Origin: Bathynomus jamesi
Taxonomy: Eukaryota > Arthropoda > Malacostraca > Isopoda > Cirolanidae
Direction: 5' to 3'
DNA: 64,000 nt
Assembly: GCA_023014485.1 (NCBI GenBank)
Contig: JAJOZX010012041.1
Location: 1-64,000, forward strand
This document shows positions 30,728 through 43,345 of the stretch, in pieces (positions within the stretch are counted from its first letter, which is position 1; each line of letters opens with the position of its first letter). Both the position numbers and the translations under genes were made by a program. Under the pieces are notes generated by a model. The model did no database searches, was not told the DNA's origin, and worked only from the letters and a program-made list of their open reading frames with translations.

Positions 30728-33700
30728 TTAAATGCGATGGAGCAGCTGGGAGTGAGTAAGGAAGAAGAGAATCGTTTCCGTTGAAAAGTGGGGGCCGTCG
30801 GCAAGTATGGATCGTAGCCGGTCAGGTATGGGATCTTCGGCCGAGAGGGGGAAACACCTGCGACGAAGAGCAGACAACTTTGTGCATTCCACCAGGTGTA
30901 TGACAATGATAGGGGTATGGCAGGTAGGGCAAAGCGGGGCTGGCGATTTCGCCATAAGGTGTCCGTGGGTGATGCGGGTGTGGCCTAGGCGGAGACGGGC
31001 TAGGATTACTTCCTTATGGCGGGACCGGTGGAATGAGGAGGCCCAGTACCCTATTCGTGGCTTGATCGTGTGGAGTTTATTTTGTGTGGCCTGGTCCCAT
31101 TCCCGCTGCCATATGGAGCGGAAATGGGAGCGGAAAGTCGGGAAGAAGTCGGAGAAAGGGAGGGGTCGGGAGGAGGCCGGCAGTGAGCAGGCCGTCTTTG
31201 CTGTGCGATCCGCCGCCTCGTTACCCTGGATGCCGACATGAGCCGGGACCCAGCAGAAGGCGATTGTCTTGTGTTGGAGGGTCGTTAGACAGTGGAAGGT
31301 TTGCTGGATGGTACAGACGAGCGGGTGGGGGGAGTTAAATCTTTCCAGGGAGAGGAAGTGCAACTTTGGAATCTGAATAAATGACGAAAGAGCTGGCAGA
31401 GTGGGTGCGCACAATATCGAGGGCCTCCGTAATGGCGAAAAGTTCCGCCGAAAAAACGGAGGCCTCGCGGGGCAGGCCGACGCCCCGGGAAAGCGGTTGG
31501 GACAGAATCACCGCTGAGGAGGCCACACCGGCTTCCGAGCGGGAACCATCCGTGTAAATGGCGACTGCGTCCGGGTGTTGGGTTGAGTGTTCGCGGAAGA
31601 GTGACCTGTATATCATGGCGCTCGTGGTAGTCTTCGGTAGGGTACACAGATCTTTGCAAAACTTGATAGGGGTGAGGATCCAAGGGGGGTAGATGCTGAA
31701 TGAAATGGGGATAACTGAGGGGGCGGGCATGTTGAACAGATTAAGGAAAGAGCGGACCGCTTCAGTGAAGTGCCAGCTCCGTCCCTGAGGTGGTAGTTCT
31801 GAAACCACCGTGCCCAGAAGCGAAGAAGGTAGCCTCTGTGCACGGAGGTATGTCCTCATGAGGAGAAGACCCCGTCGGAGGGCGAGAGGGAGATGATCGC
31901 ATTCCACATGGAGGCTGGAGGCTGGGGAGGAGCGGAAGGCACCGGTGGCGAGGCGGATGCCTCTATTAAGTACCGGGTCCAGGATACGGAGGCGGGCGGT
32001 GGAGGCTGAACCGTAAACTGCACTATCATAGTCCAGCTTCGACTGCACTATGGAAGTGTAAAGGCGAAGAAGAGAGCGTCGATCTGCACCCCATGTGGTG
32101 TGAGAGAGGTGATCCAGGAGAGCGAGGGGGCGTCGAAGGGATTGCTTTAGGTACTCGAGATGGGGAACCCAATTGAGCCGTCGGTCTAGGGTCATGCCCA
32201 GAAAACGCGTGGAGGGTACCACCTCAAGAGGCCTGCCGTATAATGTGACAGAGGGTAGAGGAAGGGCTGTGGGTCTTCTTCTACTGAAGACCATACACTT
32301 GGACTTAGGGATGGAGAGGCGGAAACCCACCGACGTCGCCCACCTTTCCACCCAGTAGATGGCGAGCTGTATCTGTCGTTGAACAACAGACGGTTCTCGC
32401 CCTGCGAAGTAGATTGCAAGGTCATCCGCGTAAATGGAAGAGCGGATGGCGGGTGGAAGGCATTGTGAGACCGTGTTCATCACAACGGAGAAGCAGAGAA
32501 CACTGAGGATGCTTCCCTGTGGGACCCCGTCCTCCTGCACAAAGGTGTCAGAGAGGACTGAGCCCACCCGGACTTTAAAAGTCCGGGAAGAGAGGAAGCC
32601 TCTGATGAAGGTCGGCATGGCTCCGACGAGGCCCAGATGTCGGAGCTGACCGAGGATCATTGCTCGACGGGTGGTGTCATAGGCCTTCTGGATGTCAAAA
32701 AAAATTGACAGTACGAACTGTCCATTGTCGAAAGCATCCTGTATGTCTCGGCTGAGAAGCAGGAGGGGATCAGTAGTGGAGCGGAATTGTCTGAAGCCGG
32801 ACTGGGTAGACGGGAAGGAATTGTTATGTTCAAGGACGAACGATAATCGCGTGGCAACCATTTTCTCGAGGATCTTGCAGGCACAACACGTCAGGGCGAT
32901 TGGTCTGTAGTTTGTGGGGTCCAGGGAATCTTTGCCGGGTTTGGGGATAGGGATGACGTGGGCCTCCTTCCACCTAGAGGGGAAGGCGCCCTCTATCCAT
33001 ATGCGATTGTATAGATCCAGCAGGAAAATTTGTAAGGTAGAGTGGATGTGCTGGAGCATGCCGTACGGAATACCGTCCGGACCGGGACAGGGGATCGTCG
33101 AGAGGCCAGAGCCGCCTGTAGTTCACGCATGGTAAACAATCGGTTGTAGGTGCTGTCTATGGACGGTGGAGAGGGGCTATCGTCAGGGGCGGGTACGGAA
33201 TTGGCTGTAGAGGAAGAAACGGCGGCGAAGGTAGAAGCAAGGTGGTCAGCCACCGACTTGGGTTCACATAGGAGTCCGTCGTTAGTCCGGAGGACCGGGG
33301 GTCGGGAGGGGACATGTCGCCTCTCGACACCACGCACCTTCTTCCAGATGGTAGCCGAAGGTGTGTTGGCGGTGATGCCGGACACAAAGGCACGCCAAGA
33401 GGTTCGGCGCGCTGTCTTCATTGTGCGGCGGGCGATGGCCCTGACCCGCTGCATCTCCGTGCGATGGATGGGGAGTCGCGTCCGGTAGAAGCGCCGAGTT
33501 GCCGCCTTCTTGGCGCGCACGGCCTCCGCGCACTCCGGGGTCCACCAAGGCACCCGTCGGGCGCTAGAACGACGGACTCGAAGTAAGCGATGCACTCGTC
33601 GATGGATGGGAAGTAGGCAGTTGTAAGGGTGGTATAGGTGTTGTCGCGGAAGCGGGCCCAATTCGCGTTGGTAGTAACCCACCTTACCGGTACCCGAACA

Positions 33701-34355
33701 GTCTGGTCGGGTCGATTAAAGGTGAGTTGTATGGGGAGATGGTCACTTCCATGGTCCTCTCGGAGGACTTGCCATGTGAAGTCTAGGAGGGCATCAGTTG
33801 AAACGAGGGACAGGTCTATACAGGATGGAGTGCAGGTGGTGGCATGGTAAAAAGTAGGAGAGCCATTGTTGAGGCACTCGAAGGAGAGTTCGGTCATGAC
33901 GGATATCAGGGTTGGGGCCATATAGGTGGTGCGTGTGTCGCCCCACAAGGGGTGGCGACTATTGAAATCGCCCAGCAGTAGGAAGGGCCTAGGTAGTTGT
34001 TCCACGACTTCCACCAGGTCGTCGCGGGAGACTTGAGCGTGGGGGGGAGGTAGATGGAGCAGACGGTGTACTGTCTATCCAGGGAGAGCTGGACGGCAGT
34101 CACCTGTAGTGGGGACCGGATGGAGAGGTTGTAGAAGGGAACTGCGTGGTGTACGAGGATGGCAGCTCCCCTTCGAGTGCAGGTAGGAGGCGGGGTGGCG
34201 GTGCAAAAATAACCAGTAGGGCAGGGCATGGGCCTGGTCCCCAGGATTAGCTCCTGGAGACAGACACACACCGGACGGGAAGTGGCAAGCAGGGAGGTAA
34301 GGCCTTAATAATTTGCGAATATTCCTCGACAGATCCAGTGGACTATTGTGGTTTT
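30728..34355 (-). pseudogene. LINE copy B ORF2 (endonuclease, RT, RNase H), several frameshifts
   Basis: ATG 34355 opens MDPPKTTIVHWICRG, giving a plausible start that copy A lacks. Endonuclease pieces: CVCLQELILG, LLLGDFNSRHPLWG, GSDHLPIQL. The RT is open over 33059-31335 with PIPKPGKDSLDPTNYRPIAL, FFDIQKAYDTTRRA, GVPQGSILSVLCFSVVMN and the catalytic YADDLAIYF. RNase H: YTDGSRSEAGVASSA, VFSAELFAITEALDI, IYSDSKVAL, then in another frame CWVPAHVGIQGNEAADRTAK, and the terminal CPTCHTPIIVIHLVEC. Frameshifts near 34050, 33500, 33060 and 31360 inactivate it. Confidence 0.85.
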
Positions 34356-34472
34356 CGGCGGATCCATTAGTTGATGAAGGGAGATGGGTAAAGGTGTAGG
34401 TGCTAGGAGGTTGGAGTATGAAGGGAGATCCGGAGTTCGCGAAATTGAAGGCTTGGTCGGGAGCATGGCTGG

Positions 34473-36698
34473 CTATCTACCGTTCACCAGGGAAGGAATC
34501 GGTCGGCCTGTCGAACCCCGCGGAGGTGGCGGGATCGAGTCGGCCGAGCGAGACCGGAGGCGTGGATCACGGCAGGCAGAGGAACATCGTGGGCTGAGAG
34601 GGTCGGATGTACTGTGACGGGCTTCTATGGTCGGACCAGGAGGGGGCACGGTAGCCCCAAAAGTGGCGCTACCCCGCCTGTCCGGGGTCTCATGGCGGAC
34701 TCGAGGTGGTGATAAGGGGTACCAAAAGGACCGGGCGGGTGGGTGGGAGGGCGTACACAGGGTAGCTGACAAGAATGGGGCCGGGGATGTTGGGGGAATA
34801 GGTACGATGGGGGTGGAAGGAGGTGAATCAGAGTAGTCTCGTGGAGGGGTGGAGAAAATGGCACCAGGAGGTAAGGGCAGATCCATAAGACTCGTGGGCG
34901 TGGGCGCGGCCGAGCTTCCCTCGGTCACACCGTGCAGCTGCGCCAGGGCCGCATCCACCGGATCCTCGGGGGAGAGGATATTGTTCGGACTGGGTCCCGT
35001 CGTCCGGGGCGGGTCGTGGATCTCAGCCACTATTGTCAGAGTCTGTGGGGGTAGAGTGGTGGGACTTCTGCGATGGGGAGAGATGGACATAGTAGACGTG
35101 GTGGGCGGAGTGAGGATCCGAGCCATCTTCTTGGTCCGAGGGGAAGAGGGAGAGAGACGTTGGAAAGCCGGAGGGTCCGGTGACACGCTCCGGCGTCTCC
35201 GCCTCGACGGCTTGCTCCGGGCGGCAGGTTCGGGCGTGTGCAGGGGGTACTGGGAAGGCGGGGTTTGAGGCGGATGGGACCTGGGTGTCCTGGTCCCAGA
35301 CACCGTGTCTGGGGGATTCGTGGCAGGTGAGGTGCGGGAAGAGGAGGAATGGTGGGGGGACAGGAAACCGTCGGGTCCTGCGAGGGTTTTCTTTGAGGGG
35401 AACAGGGAGCAGTGGCTTGGGGGGGTTTCGGCGGCAGGCCAGGGCGGCGTGCCGAGATGATAGAGCCGAGAGCAGCGGCATAGGACACCCCCGGCCTCAC
35501 CTCCCGACTCCGCACCCTGTCGCGTGCCTCACGGGGGCTAAGGAAGTCCGTCACCTGTAGGCCTCGGACCTCCTCCTCGAACCTGAAGAAAAGGCATTCT
35601 CGGGATGAAGAGGGGTGTGCGCCTTCACAGTTGGAGCATTTGGGAGTGTTGGGGCACCTGTCAGGGTGAGCGAGTCGTCCACAGTGAACACATAATTGAT
35701 GCGGCTGTCGACAAGCGGAGCTAACGTGTCCGAATTTATTGCATTTGAAGCAACGGGTCGGGTCTGGGACGTATGGGCGGATAGAAAACTCGCATGAGGC
35801 GCGGTCTCCCATACCCCATACAATGCGGCCGGGGGGATTAGTGTGTTGAAAGTAAGGAGCAGACGTGGGGTGGGGGAGGGGGTGCCTCCCTGTCGGGATG
35901 TGAAACGATAGATCTTAGTGACTCCTTGGGGTGCGAGGTCCTCCAGGAGCTCGTTCACTGCGACCGACAATAGGCGGGTGGCGTAAATAGTGCCCTGACT
36001 CTGGTTCAGGCGAGGGTGTGGGGAAACGGACACCGAGCATCCAAGGACCTCAGTGACGGAGAGTAGGGCTTTCGTCTCTGCGGCTGAGCGTGATTTTACG
36101 AGGAAGGAGCCATCCCTCTGTGGGCGTACGTCATAGCGGCTGGAGTTGCTGTAGGTTCGGATCGCCTGGAACGTCCGTTCAGAGTTGTTCGGGAGGGACC
36201 CAGATGTAGGCCGAATCACCAGGAATTTGTGGATACTTGGGAGGGAGAGGGAGGCTGTAGAGTCGAAATGGACTGGGATATTCAACGGTCGATAGGACGG
36301 CCGTGAATGCCGGCTCCCCCGTCCGCCGCGAGGCCCTCTCCGTGGGGAGGTGGGCTGACGGCGGGTGAGGGGGGCATATGGGGAGAGCAAGAAGCCGGGT
36401 TGTGGGGGCAAGTCCTCGGTGGAACTTGACTTGCCAGAAGGTGGCTGAAGTGGGCTGGGGCGAGACCCCTGCTCCAGAGAGTGTAGGTCCAAGGGCGTAG
36501 TCGAGGGACGGACTGGGGTCGGCAACGGAAAAGGAGAGTGCAAGCGTACCGCTTCCACAGGGGGTCAACCCCATTAGGTTGCGGTCTTCCAGTGGTAAAG
36601 GACTCGAGGGCCTGGTTTCCCACCACCCGAGTGTTGAGAGAATGCGTAGTCCGGGAATGAGAAGCAGTAGTCGTAAGCCGAGGGGTAGAAGTGTCCAT
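34473..36698 (-). pseudogene. LINE copy B ORF1 (gag-like, CCHC knuckles), frameshifted
   Basis: Start at ATG 36698 (MDTSTPRLTTTASHS). Conserved with copy A: FLVIRPTSGSLPNNSERTFQ, RYDVRPQRDGSFLVKSRS, EDLAPQGVTKIYRF, SCEFSIRPYVPDPTRCF, zinc knuckles CFKCNKFGHVSSAC, CVHCGRLAHPDRC and CSNCEGAHPSSSREC, and the terminal GRPIPSLVNGR. Frame changes lie near 36560, 35810 and 35200. Confidence 0.8.
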
Positions 36699-37167
36699 AG
36701 CAAAACAAAAAAGAACTTCATCCCCCGCGCGCATCCAGCCACCACCGACTCCAACAAGGGAAAGGCGAAGTGTGGGCACACTTGGTCCCCCGCCGACAGA
36801 TGTCACGCAGGGGAGATACACCCGCACCCAGTCCCTGTGCCTGAAAGGCGGCCACTCTCATCCAACGCGCGGTGAAGAGTGGCAGGGACAGGGTTTGGGT
36901 TTGGTTGGAAAGCGACAAGGGTGCAGGGCAACCACCTCCCACACCCAAGGGCCAAAATCAAGGTCCAAAGAACAACGCCAAAAAACAGGGAGAAGCCAGA
37001 ATGAATGGGTTAAAGGAGAAAGAGAGAAAAAGAAGCAGGAGATCAGCCGGGTCCCCAAACGGGCCCAATGGTCCACGAGGGCAGAGAAAGCCCTTACACC
37101 GAAGAAAGGTGTATTCCCACATTCGCCACAGAGGGACGCGCCCTATCGCTCCGGACAAAGCAAAGGG

Positions 37168-37176
37168 ACAAATCCG
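37168..37176. repeat. Target duplication (right) of LINE copy B
   Basis: ACAAATCCG; the interrupted gene resumes immediately after it. Confidence 0.85.
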
Positions 37177-37644
37177 CAGTTAACAAGGTACTTTTGGTCA
37201 GAGGGAATGAATCAGGTGAAACAGTGATAGACAATAACTTCGAAGGTGGTGACCCGATAATTGATTCAGATGAGGATATTGAAGTCCTAGAGTTACAGCC
37301 TGACTTGAGTGTTGTGAGAGATGGTAGTGTCAGGAAATTCATGGTGCCTAAAATCGATAACGAAGCTCAAGGGTATCTCAAAATGATCAACTTAAATTCA
37401 CCTGACATTCATGAGCCCCCCTATCAAAGCATCTCTAACCAATGAAGAACTCATAGACGTAAGAAAGAAAGCACTGAAACTCAACCAGCCTCGTCATAAT
37501 CAGGCTGTAGAGAGACGCATTAAACTTGTAACAGAGGCTTCCTCAACTGTGGTAGGATTTGAATGTCGTGATGGCATTATTCGACAAAATATAAAATCAA
37601 GAAAACTTATGAAAGTGTTCAGTACAAAAAATGCAATATTCTGA
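37177..37644 (+). pseudogene. 3' part of the transposase-like gene split by LINE copy B
   Basis: Resumes with AVNKVLLVRGNESG, an acidic stretch with DPIIDSDEDIEVLELQ, then RKFMVPKIDNEAQGYLKMIN, and after one frameshift near 37435 NEELIDVRKKALKLNQPRHN, QAVERRIKLVTEASSTVVGF, stop at 37642-37644. This is the expected C-terminal end of the family seen at 29442-30557, which supports one original gene. Confidence 0.72.
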
Positions 37645-38755
37645 AGCTGTTTAGATGATTATCTTTTATTACTTTGTTTAATGAGTGATACTTTAGATTA
37701 ATCTTAAGTTGATTTGTAATATTTTCAGTAGAAAATTGTACATATTTACCACAAATCGTCTAAAGAATTTACTAAAAAAAGGCTGAAAATTGCAATTTTT
37801 GGCGAAAAATTATATAAATATGGATTTTTTGATGCATTATTGAGCCTGCAGCCCTCTGCAAATGTTTTAATCTGCTTCAGAGGTAAAAAATACATCAAAC
37901 AGTTTTTAAATTGTCTTTCTATCATGTCCAGAACCCGAGATAAGTACTGGGTTCAAATTTTGGTCACTCGCACATACAATTTGTATAAATTGGCTGGTAG
38001 CAGTCACAGTTGCAACCACCTAAAATCAGTTTTAAAGTTTAATCCTGGACAAAAGACAACTATCTAGATCCCCTCAATTTTGATCCTGACACTTTTGATT
38101 TTTTCACTCCACCCTATTATTCATTACAATACTAAATGTAAAGCTGTCGAAGACTGGAAAGCAGAACTTAATACCCTTTTAAATACTCTTTACTTATCAT
38201 AAAATATAAAACTCACTGATTTCGTTCGCCAATTCATAAACTCAGAATCTGGTCCGTAGTCATACAAAAGTTCAGTGTTTTGTGGAATAACATTTTCCTG
38301 CTTGACGAACACACACACAGATGGTATTCCTCATTCCTTATTATTTTCTTCGTAAAGCAGTTTGCATCTTTGATACCATCATTTACATAGGCCGCTAAAG
38401 ATTTGTTGAATTCAGCATCAATACTGGAAATGATGTACAATATACACGGAGTCTCGCTAAGGTATACAACCAATTTTAAATTAGAAAACTGCCAATTTCG
38501 AAGTCTGAACAAACACAAAAGTCTACATAAAATCTATATTATATAGCAAACGCATCACCCTTTTTTTTTTCCCTAAGAAAAATTCAGTTTTCTACTTTAA
38601 ACATTTTTATTACAGGCAAATCACTACAGTGGTATATGCCCATTTCCATACACACATACATGCGCATCTCCGCCTAGGCGAGGTATCGACTTTTTCACAT
38701 CCATATAGGCCTATCTAAAAACTAACTAACCAAACCTAGTTTACCTTAACCTTAC
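37645..38755. other. AT-rich sequence, no gene seen
   Basis: A 75-codon ORF at 37840-38067 and others show no recognisable domain. Confidence 0.55.
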
Positions 38756-38910
38756 CAGTGCTGGATTAAAGTCTTTGCAGGCCCTAGGGGCCTAGGCACT
38801 CTCATAATCGTAGGCCCCCAAGATAGATCTATAGATAAATATTTGCACTGTATACAATGTATAGGTCCCATAATATAATCATAGATCTACAGTATATAAT
38901 ATATCATATA

Positions 38911-39116
38911 TGACTATGATATTTGAAAGATTTAGTTTTCTTGTGGATAGATCTTTGTCCAGTGATGAAGTGGCTTCTAGAGCAAGGGCATTAATAGATA
39001 CATATCCATCAGATCTCACACATGCATTCACATATGAATTTCTATTGTGCTCACGTATGTACGCAGACAAGAAATTTGTGGCAGAAATGATCAGTGCACA
39101 AATAGATGACAATTGA
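38911..39116 (+). pseudogene. hAT transposase fragment
   Basis: Short ORF with SSDEVASRARALIDTYPSDL and THAFTYEFLL, resembling the middle of ZMYM1-like hAT transposases (ANLV..YP.DL...F..EL). It stops at 39114-39116. Confidence 0.5.
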
Positions 39117-39200
39117 GAATGAGCTTTTGCAAAAAATGAAATTTGAAGATGTAATCTGTGATTTTGCCACCCAAAAGAGCCACAAAGTTAATGTACATTT

Positions 39201-39381
39201 TAATAATAAAAACCCACTCTAATAGACAGAGTTTATTTCCACAACAGTTTCGATGCCAACTAGCATCCTCTTCGGGTGGATACAGGGTGGAAACTGTTGT
39301 GGAAATAAACTCTGTCTATTAGAGTGGGTTTTTATTATCATATTGTGACTTTTATGTAGAAAAATTGAAGTTTTTTTGCAT
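39201..39381. mobile_element. 181-bp palindromic mini-PLE insertion
   Basis: Arms 39205-39251 and 39290-39338 are reverse complements over about 47 bp, around a 38-bp centre. The minus strand of the centre reads CCGAAGAGGATGC-loop-GCATCGAAAC, the same hairpin-GAAA arrangement as in the PLE terminal repeats. It is flanked by perfect 13-bp copies of TTAATGTACATTT (39188-39200 and 39382-39394). About 43 bp extends beyond the right arm, like the tail seen past the pLTR in Penelope elements. No coding sequence. Confidence 0.6.
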
Positions 39382-39559
39382 TTAATGTACATTTACTTCA
39401 GTCATATTATATCTTGTAAAGTAATTCCATTAAAGCAAATTATTAAGTTTGATTTAGCAGTTTCCTTTTCGAGTAAGCCGAGATTTTTTTTTAGGGCCAA
39501 AACTTTTTCGTAGGCCCTAGGCACTGTGGCTATTGTGCTTATTGGATAATCCAGCCCTG

Positions 39560-39808
39560 AGTTACCTTAGTACCATGTAACCGAGAAGGGAATGATAAGT
39601 ATTTTGAACGCAATTGCAGGCTCGAAGGGTGTTTTCTGTTAAGTCTTTAAATAGTGAGGCATTCCCTAGCTAGCCTAACCTAATCCAATCAGAACCAAAC
39701 TTTTTTTCTGACAGTAAAAATGTTTCCAGAATTTTTTAACGTTCCTAGGTACCAATAGTGTTACCTCAGAAAAAATAATTACCTCGCTTTAATTGAACAC
39801 ACACACAC

Positions 39809-39866
<58 letters not shown>

Positions 39867-42004
39867 ATATATATATATTTTTTTTTTTCATCAGGATTTA
39901 GGTCCATTTTAGTCTTATAGATCTGGTGTTACCCTTTATGACGAGATCGTAAAAGTATCTCTAATGATATGCAAAACAAAATCAAAGTTTCCATTTACAC
40001 ATCTCTCAGAACCTGTTTTGTTTTGATTTAAATAAAAAAAACGAGACAATGACCAAACGGAAAAAATTTTCAGCCTTTTTTTTTTTAAAGAAACTACTTC
40101 ATTATGAAGTGACCTGCTTCCATTTTATTTTTTATTGCTCTAGAGCACCAATTAATTCTCTAAACGAAAGAGACACGATTTTTTTCAGTATCAAGAAAGG
40201 TCTCATCATTGGAGTTAATGACTTAGATTTAGTTAATGCTTCCTAAATATTTTAAACACATTCAAAATAATTTTCACAAATGAAAAAAATTGATCAGTGA
40301 AAATGGTCTACCCCTCACAAACTATGAAATGAAATATGTTTCTTTACATAACCAAAAAGATGCTCTTACACTTTAAATGTCTGCCCATCAAATAGTTTTT
40401 TCCTTTTTAGCATGGCGCATGCGCATATATACCTATATATATACGACTTTCAACCAAACAAAAATCAGAGATAAGCAGGTTCATCATCAGGAATTACTGT
40501 AGATCCACTCTCATCTACATCTGATGTCACTCTTTATGACGAGCTTTCCTTGTTTTAACATATGTTTCTATTAACATTTACATAATATTTAAGTATTAAA
40601 CATTCATAATTGTTGAGTTTAACACTTCCAGCCTTACAAGGTAACTTTGACGACCTTCCACTAACCAACAATCCTACCAAATTCTCTGGGCCATAATAAC
40701 CTCGTAAATTATATACAACTCCTTACCAATATGTTTTACGATCATGTTCAAAAAAGTAGATGTAACTAGCTCCTTTCTTTCGCAGCCTCCATTCACCTTC
40801 TGCATTAATTCTCTCCCCAATACATATATTCAGCTACAAATGATCCAGCAGGAATTTCTTCTTAAGTGAAAACACCCCTTCCTGATAAAATTCACAAATT
40901 TTGCTGTTATCCAAAAGCATATTAACTTCATTAATTCAGAAATGAATAAAATATACAGCATATAAGCTAACTTAGGCTCTGTTTATACGATACGTTATCT
41001 TTGAAAATATAAAAGTTAAGCGAGGATAGTCCTATGGGTTTTTTTTATATCTTTTCTTGCCACATTTACCAAGTTTTAGTTTAGAGTAGGGGTACTATAA
41101 TCTTTCCAGTGCTCAGTAACATTTGCTCTCTCTGATCTCAGTATTACCACAGACTGCTTCCAAGTTTAAGGATAAAAATGAAATAAGCCAAAAATTCCTC
41201 AAATTTTGTGGTAGAGGCTACAGAACCTAATTAAATTAGACCCAAACCTTTGTCAACCAACAGCAGTTACGGCATCTTCAAACACACACAGATGCCAGCA
41301 AATGTGACAACTCCCTTAAAAGTACTATAAATACAAATTAAAATTAACTTTTTATAACGGGAGTTTAGCAACTTTTATTTTAAATGGAAAGGAAATAGAA
41401 AGGTGAAAGGAAGTGGTGATGTTGGGTGGGGAGGAATAAGGCAGAAAACTGGGTACTACTGAGGTAGAATGGAGATGCAAGATAGGCACTAGTCCAATGA
41501 TGAAAGTTGAGTGGCACGACCGTGTGAAAGAATATACGAGATGCCAATGAGAGACGTTTGTATAAAAAGTTCGAGCGAAAGTAACAATAACTGGTATTAA
41601 CACCATATGGTACCCATTGGAGAGGTATGGAAGAAAAGGAGGAGTTCTGGAACATGTTGAGTGATGTGGTCAGAAGTGTGGAAAATTGTGTAGAGTCATT
41701 GTGAATAACAATTTAACTGGAAAAGTGAGAAATGGTCACTAACCTACGAGTAACTGGTGAGAATAGTATTCCTGAAATGAATTACAATGGATAAAGACTA
41801 ATAAAACTGTGTATTGAAAAGAGCCTTGTTGTCAGAGTGGGATTTCTTAAAATAATTCCAATGATACGGCTAACTTATTAAAAACTTTTTAAAAATAGAC
41901 TGAAGCAGTATAGTTGCAACAATTCCAGATTCCAACATTCATTACCAAGAATGTATGAACAACCACCCAAATTTATTTTTTAACCAATTTAATCCAATGA
42001 GATG
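39560..42004. other. AT-rich sequence with a TA/TG microsatellite; no gene seen
   Basis: TA then TG repeats at about 39814-39880. Two diverged copies of a TCATCAGGA...CTTTATGACGAG segment occur at 39889-39951 and 40479-40543. No ORF recognised. Confidence 0.5.
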
Positions 42005-42525
42005 CAGAGCTGGGCAGTATTTAAATACATTTGTATTTAAATACGTATTTAAATACATTTGTGTATTTAGAACTGTATTTATAAATACATTGTTTTTCAT
42101 GTATTTAAATATAGTATTTAAATACTTTAATGAGTATTTAAATACAATGTATTTAAATACTCAAAATATAAAAATGTAAATACTTTTACTGGTTTAATAC
42201 ACGTTCTGTACTAGCACAGTACGACGCGTCGACAGTGTAATACAGCATGGTTCATGTTTCAACGTGTCAGTTCAATCAGTTGTGTGCTACTCTTAGTCGA
42301 AAGCGGTTGATTTCTTTATCGTGTGCGTGTCATGGCTTCAACAAGCAAATTTGTATGTATTTAAAATGTATTTACAAATGTATTTAAATACAAGTGATGT
42401 ATTTTGTATTTAGTATCTAAATACATTCGTAAAATGTATTTAGTATTTAGTATTTAAATACATTTCTCCCATGTATTTAGTATTTAGTATTTAAATACAT
42501 TCAATGTATTTATTGCCCAGCTCTG
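42005..42525. mobile_element. hAT-type MITE (521 bp)
   Basis: TIRs CAGAGCTGGGCAGTATTTAA (left) and, on the minus strand, CAGAGCTGGGCAATAAATAC (right); perfect 8-bp duplication ATGAGATG at 41997-42004 and 42526-42533. The subterminal parts are many copies of GTATTTAAATAC-like palindromes. Non-coding. Confidence 0.92.
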
Positions 42526-43310
42526 ATGAGATGTCAGCCGCATTGTTTTTTTTAAACTAAAAACTAAAAAGGATATCAACACTGTTGATACATTTTTACT
42601 TTCTGAAACAAGGTTATGAAAAAATAATTAAATTTGAAAGGTAAAAATATAAAAATTAATGTCCTATGATATAGGGTCTAGCAATTCTATTCACAAAATT
42701 TATGAGTAACTGGTACAAGGTATATTTTCTGGCTGCCTATCACATTCATGCTACACCTATCCAGAAGGACTTTTATAGCCTACTGATTTCCCCAAACAAA
42801 TCAACAAAGCTTACTTAAAGATATTATGAAGCCTAAGAAAACTTGGATATCTGGCTACACCACCTTTTTTCTTAATTAAAAATAACCGAAAATGATACCT
42901 ATATTATTTAAAAAATTAAAACAAATCTACAGTATTTTTAATAAATTCAACAGTTCAAAGAAGCTAGGGGCCTGTTTATTAAAAATGAGAAGCTTTTTCA
43001 TTCCATCCATCCATTCATAATTTAAAAACCTATCATATTTTCCATTCTTCATTGCACATTACTCATCCCCAGCAGTATGGGCATACAATTAATTCCCTGG
43101 AATAACATACTCGCTAATCTCAGATATTTGGGATTACCTTTCATAATGAGACTGGAATCTCTCTTGTAATATGGCAGAATCAGGTGAGAAAAAATTACCT
43201 ATTTACTCTTTCTGCTTCTAGTCAATTCTTTACATCTCATTACATTCCAGACACCCAAATGTGCCTGCAAAATTCTCAAAGAGTGGAGTTGGTGGGCACA
43301 CTGCTAAGTC
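42526..43310. other. No gene seen
   Basis: AT-rich sequence up to the microsatellite that opens the tRNA-like array. Confidence 0.55.
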
Positions 43311-43345
43311 CAATATATATATATATTATATATATATATATATAC
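43311..43345. repeat. (TA)n microsatellite at left edge of the array
   Basis: Interrupted TA repeat directly before the first array unit. Confidence 0.9.

Larger units (their letters stand above)
30567..37167 (-). mobile_element. I-group LINE, nearly full length, copy B
   Basis: Same architecture as 2073-8419 but clearly diverged. Minus strand: 5' leader 37167-36699, ORF1 36698-34473, ORF2 about 34355-30728, 3' UTR, poly-A (T run at 30568-30577). The 9-bp flanking duplication ACAAATCCG and continuity of the interrupted gene on either side define the ends. More frameshifts than copy A indicate greater age. Confidence 0.9.
38756..39559 (+). mobile_element. hAT relic
   Basis: Left CAGTGCTGGATTAAAG and right (minus strand) CAGGGCTGGATTATCC TIRs; both ends also share GGCCTAGG/CCTAGGGCCT subterminal blocks. 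A clean 8-bp duplication is not visible: TTACCTTA occurs near both ends but is displaced by 7 and 2 bases. Interior is mostly lost and holds a secondary insertion at 39201-39381. Confidence 0.7.

Noticed and set aside
38741..38755. 8-bp target duplication for the hAT relic at 38756-39559
   Set aside because: The best match, TTACCTTA, is offset from both termini, so it is not claimed.
39889..40543. Pair of TCATCAGGA...TTTATGACGAG segments as a defined repeat family
   Set aside because: Similarity is short and diverged, and ends cannot be set; noted only in the gap description.
41352..41655. Overlapping 84- and 91-codon minus-strand ORFs
   Set aside because: No domain, and two frames open over the same stretch, as expected by chance.
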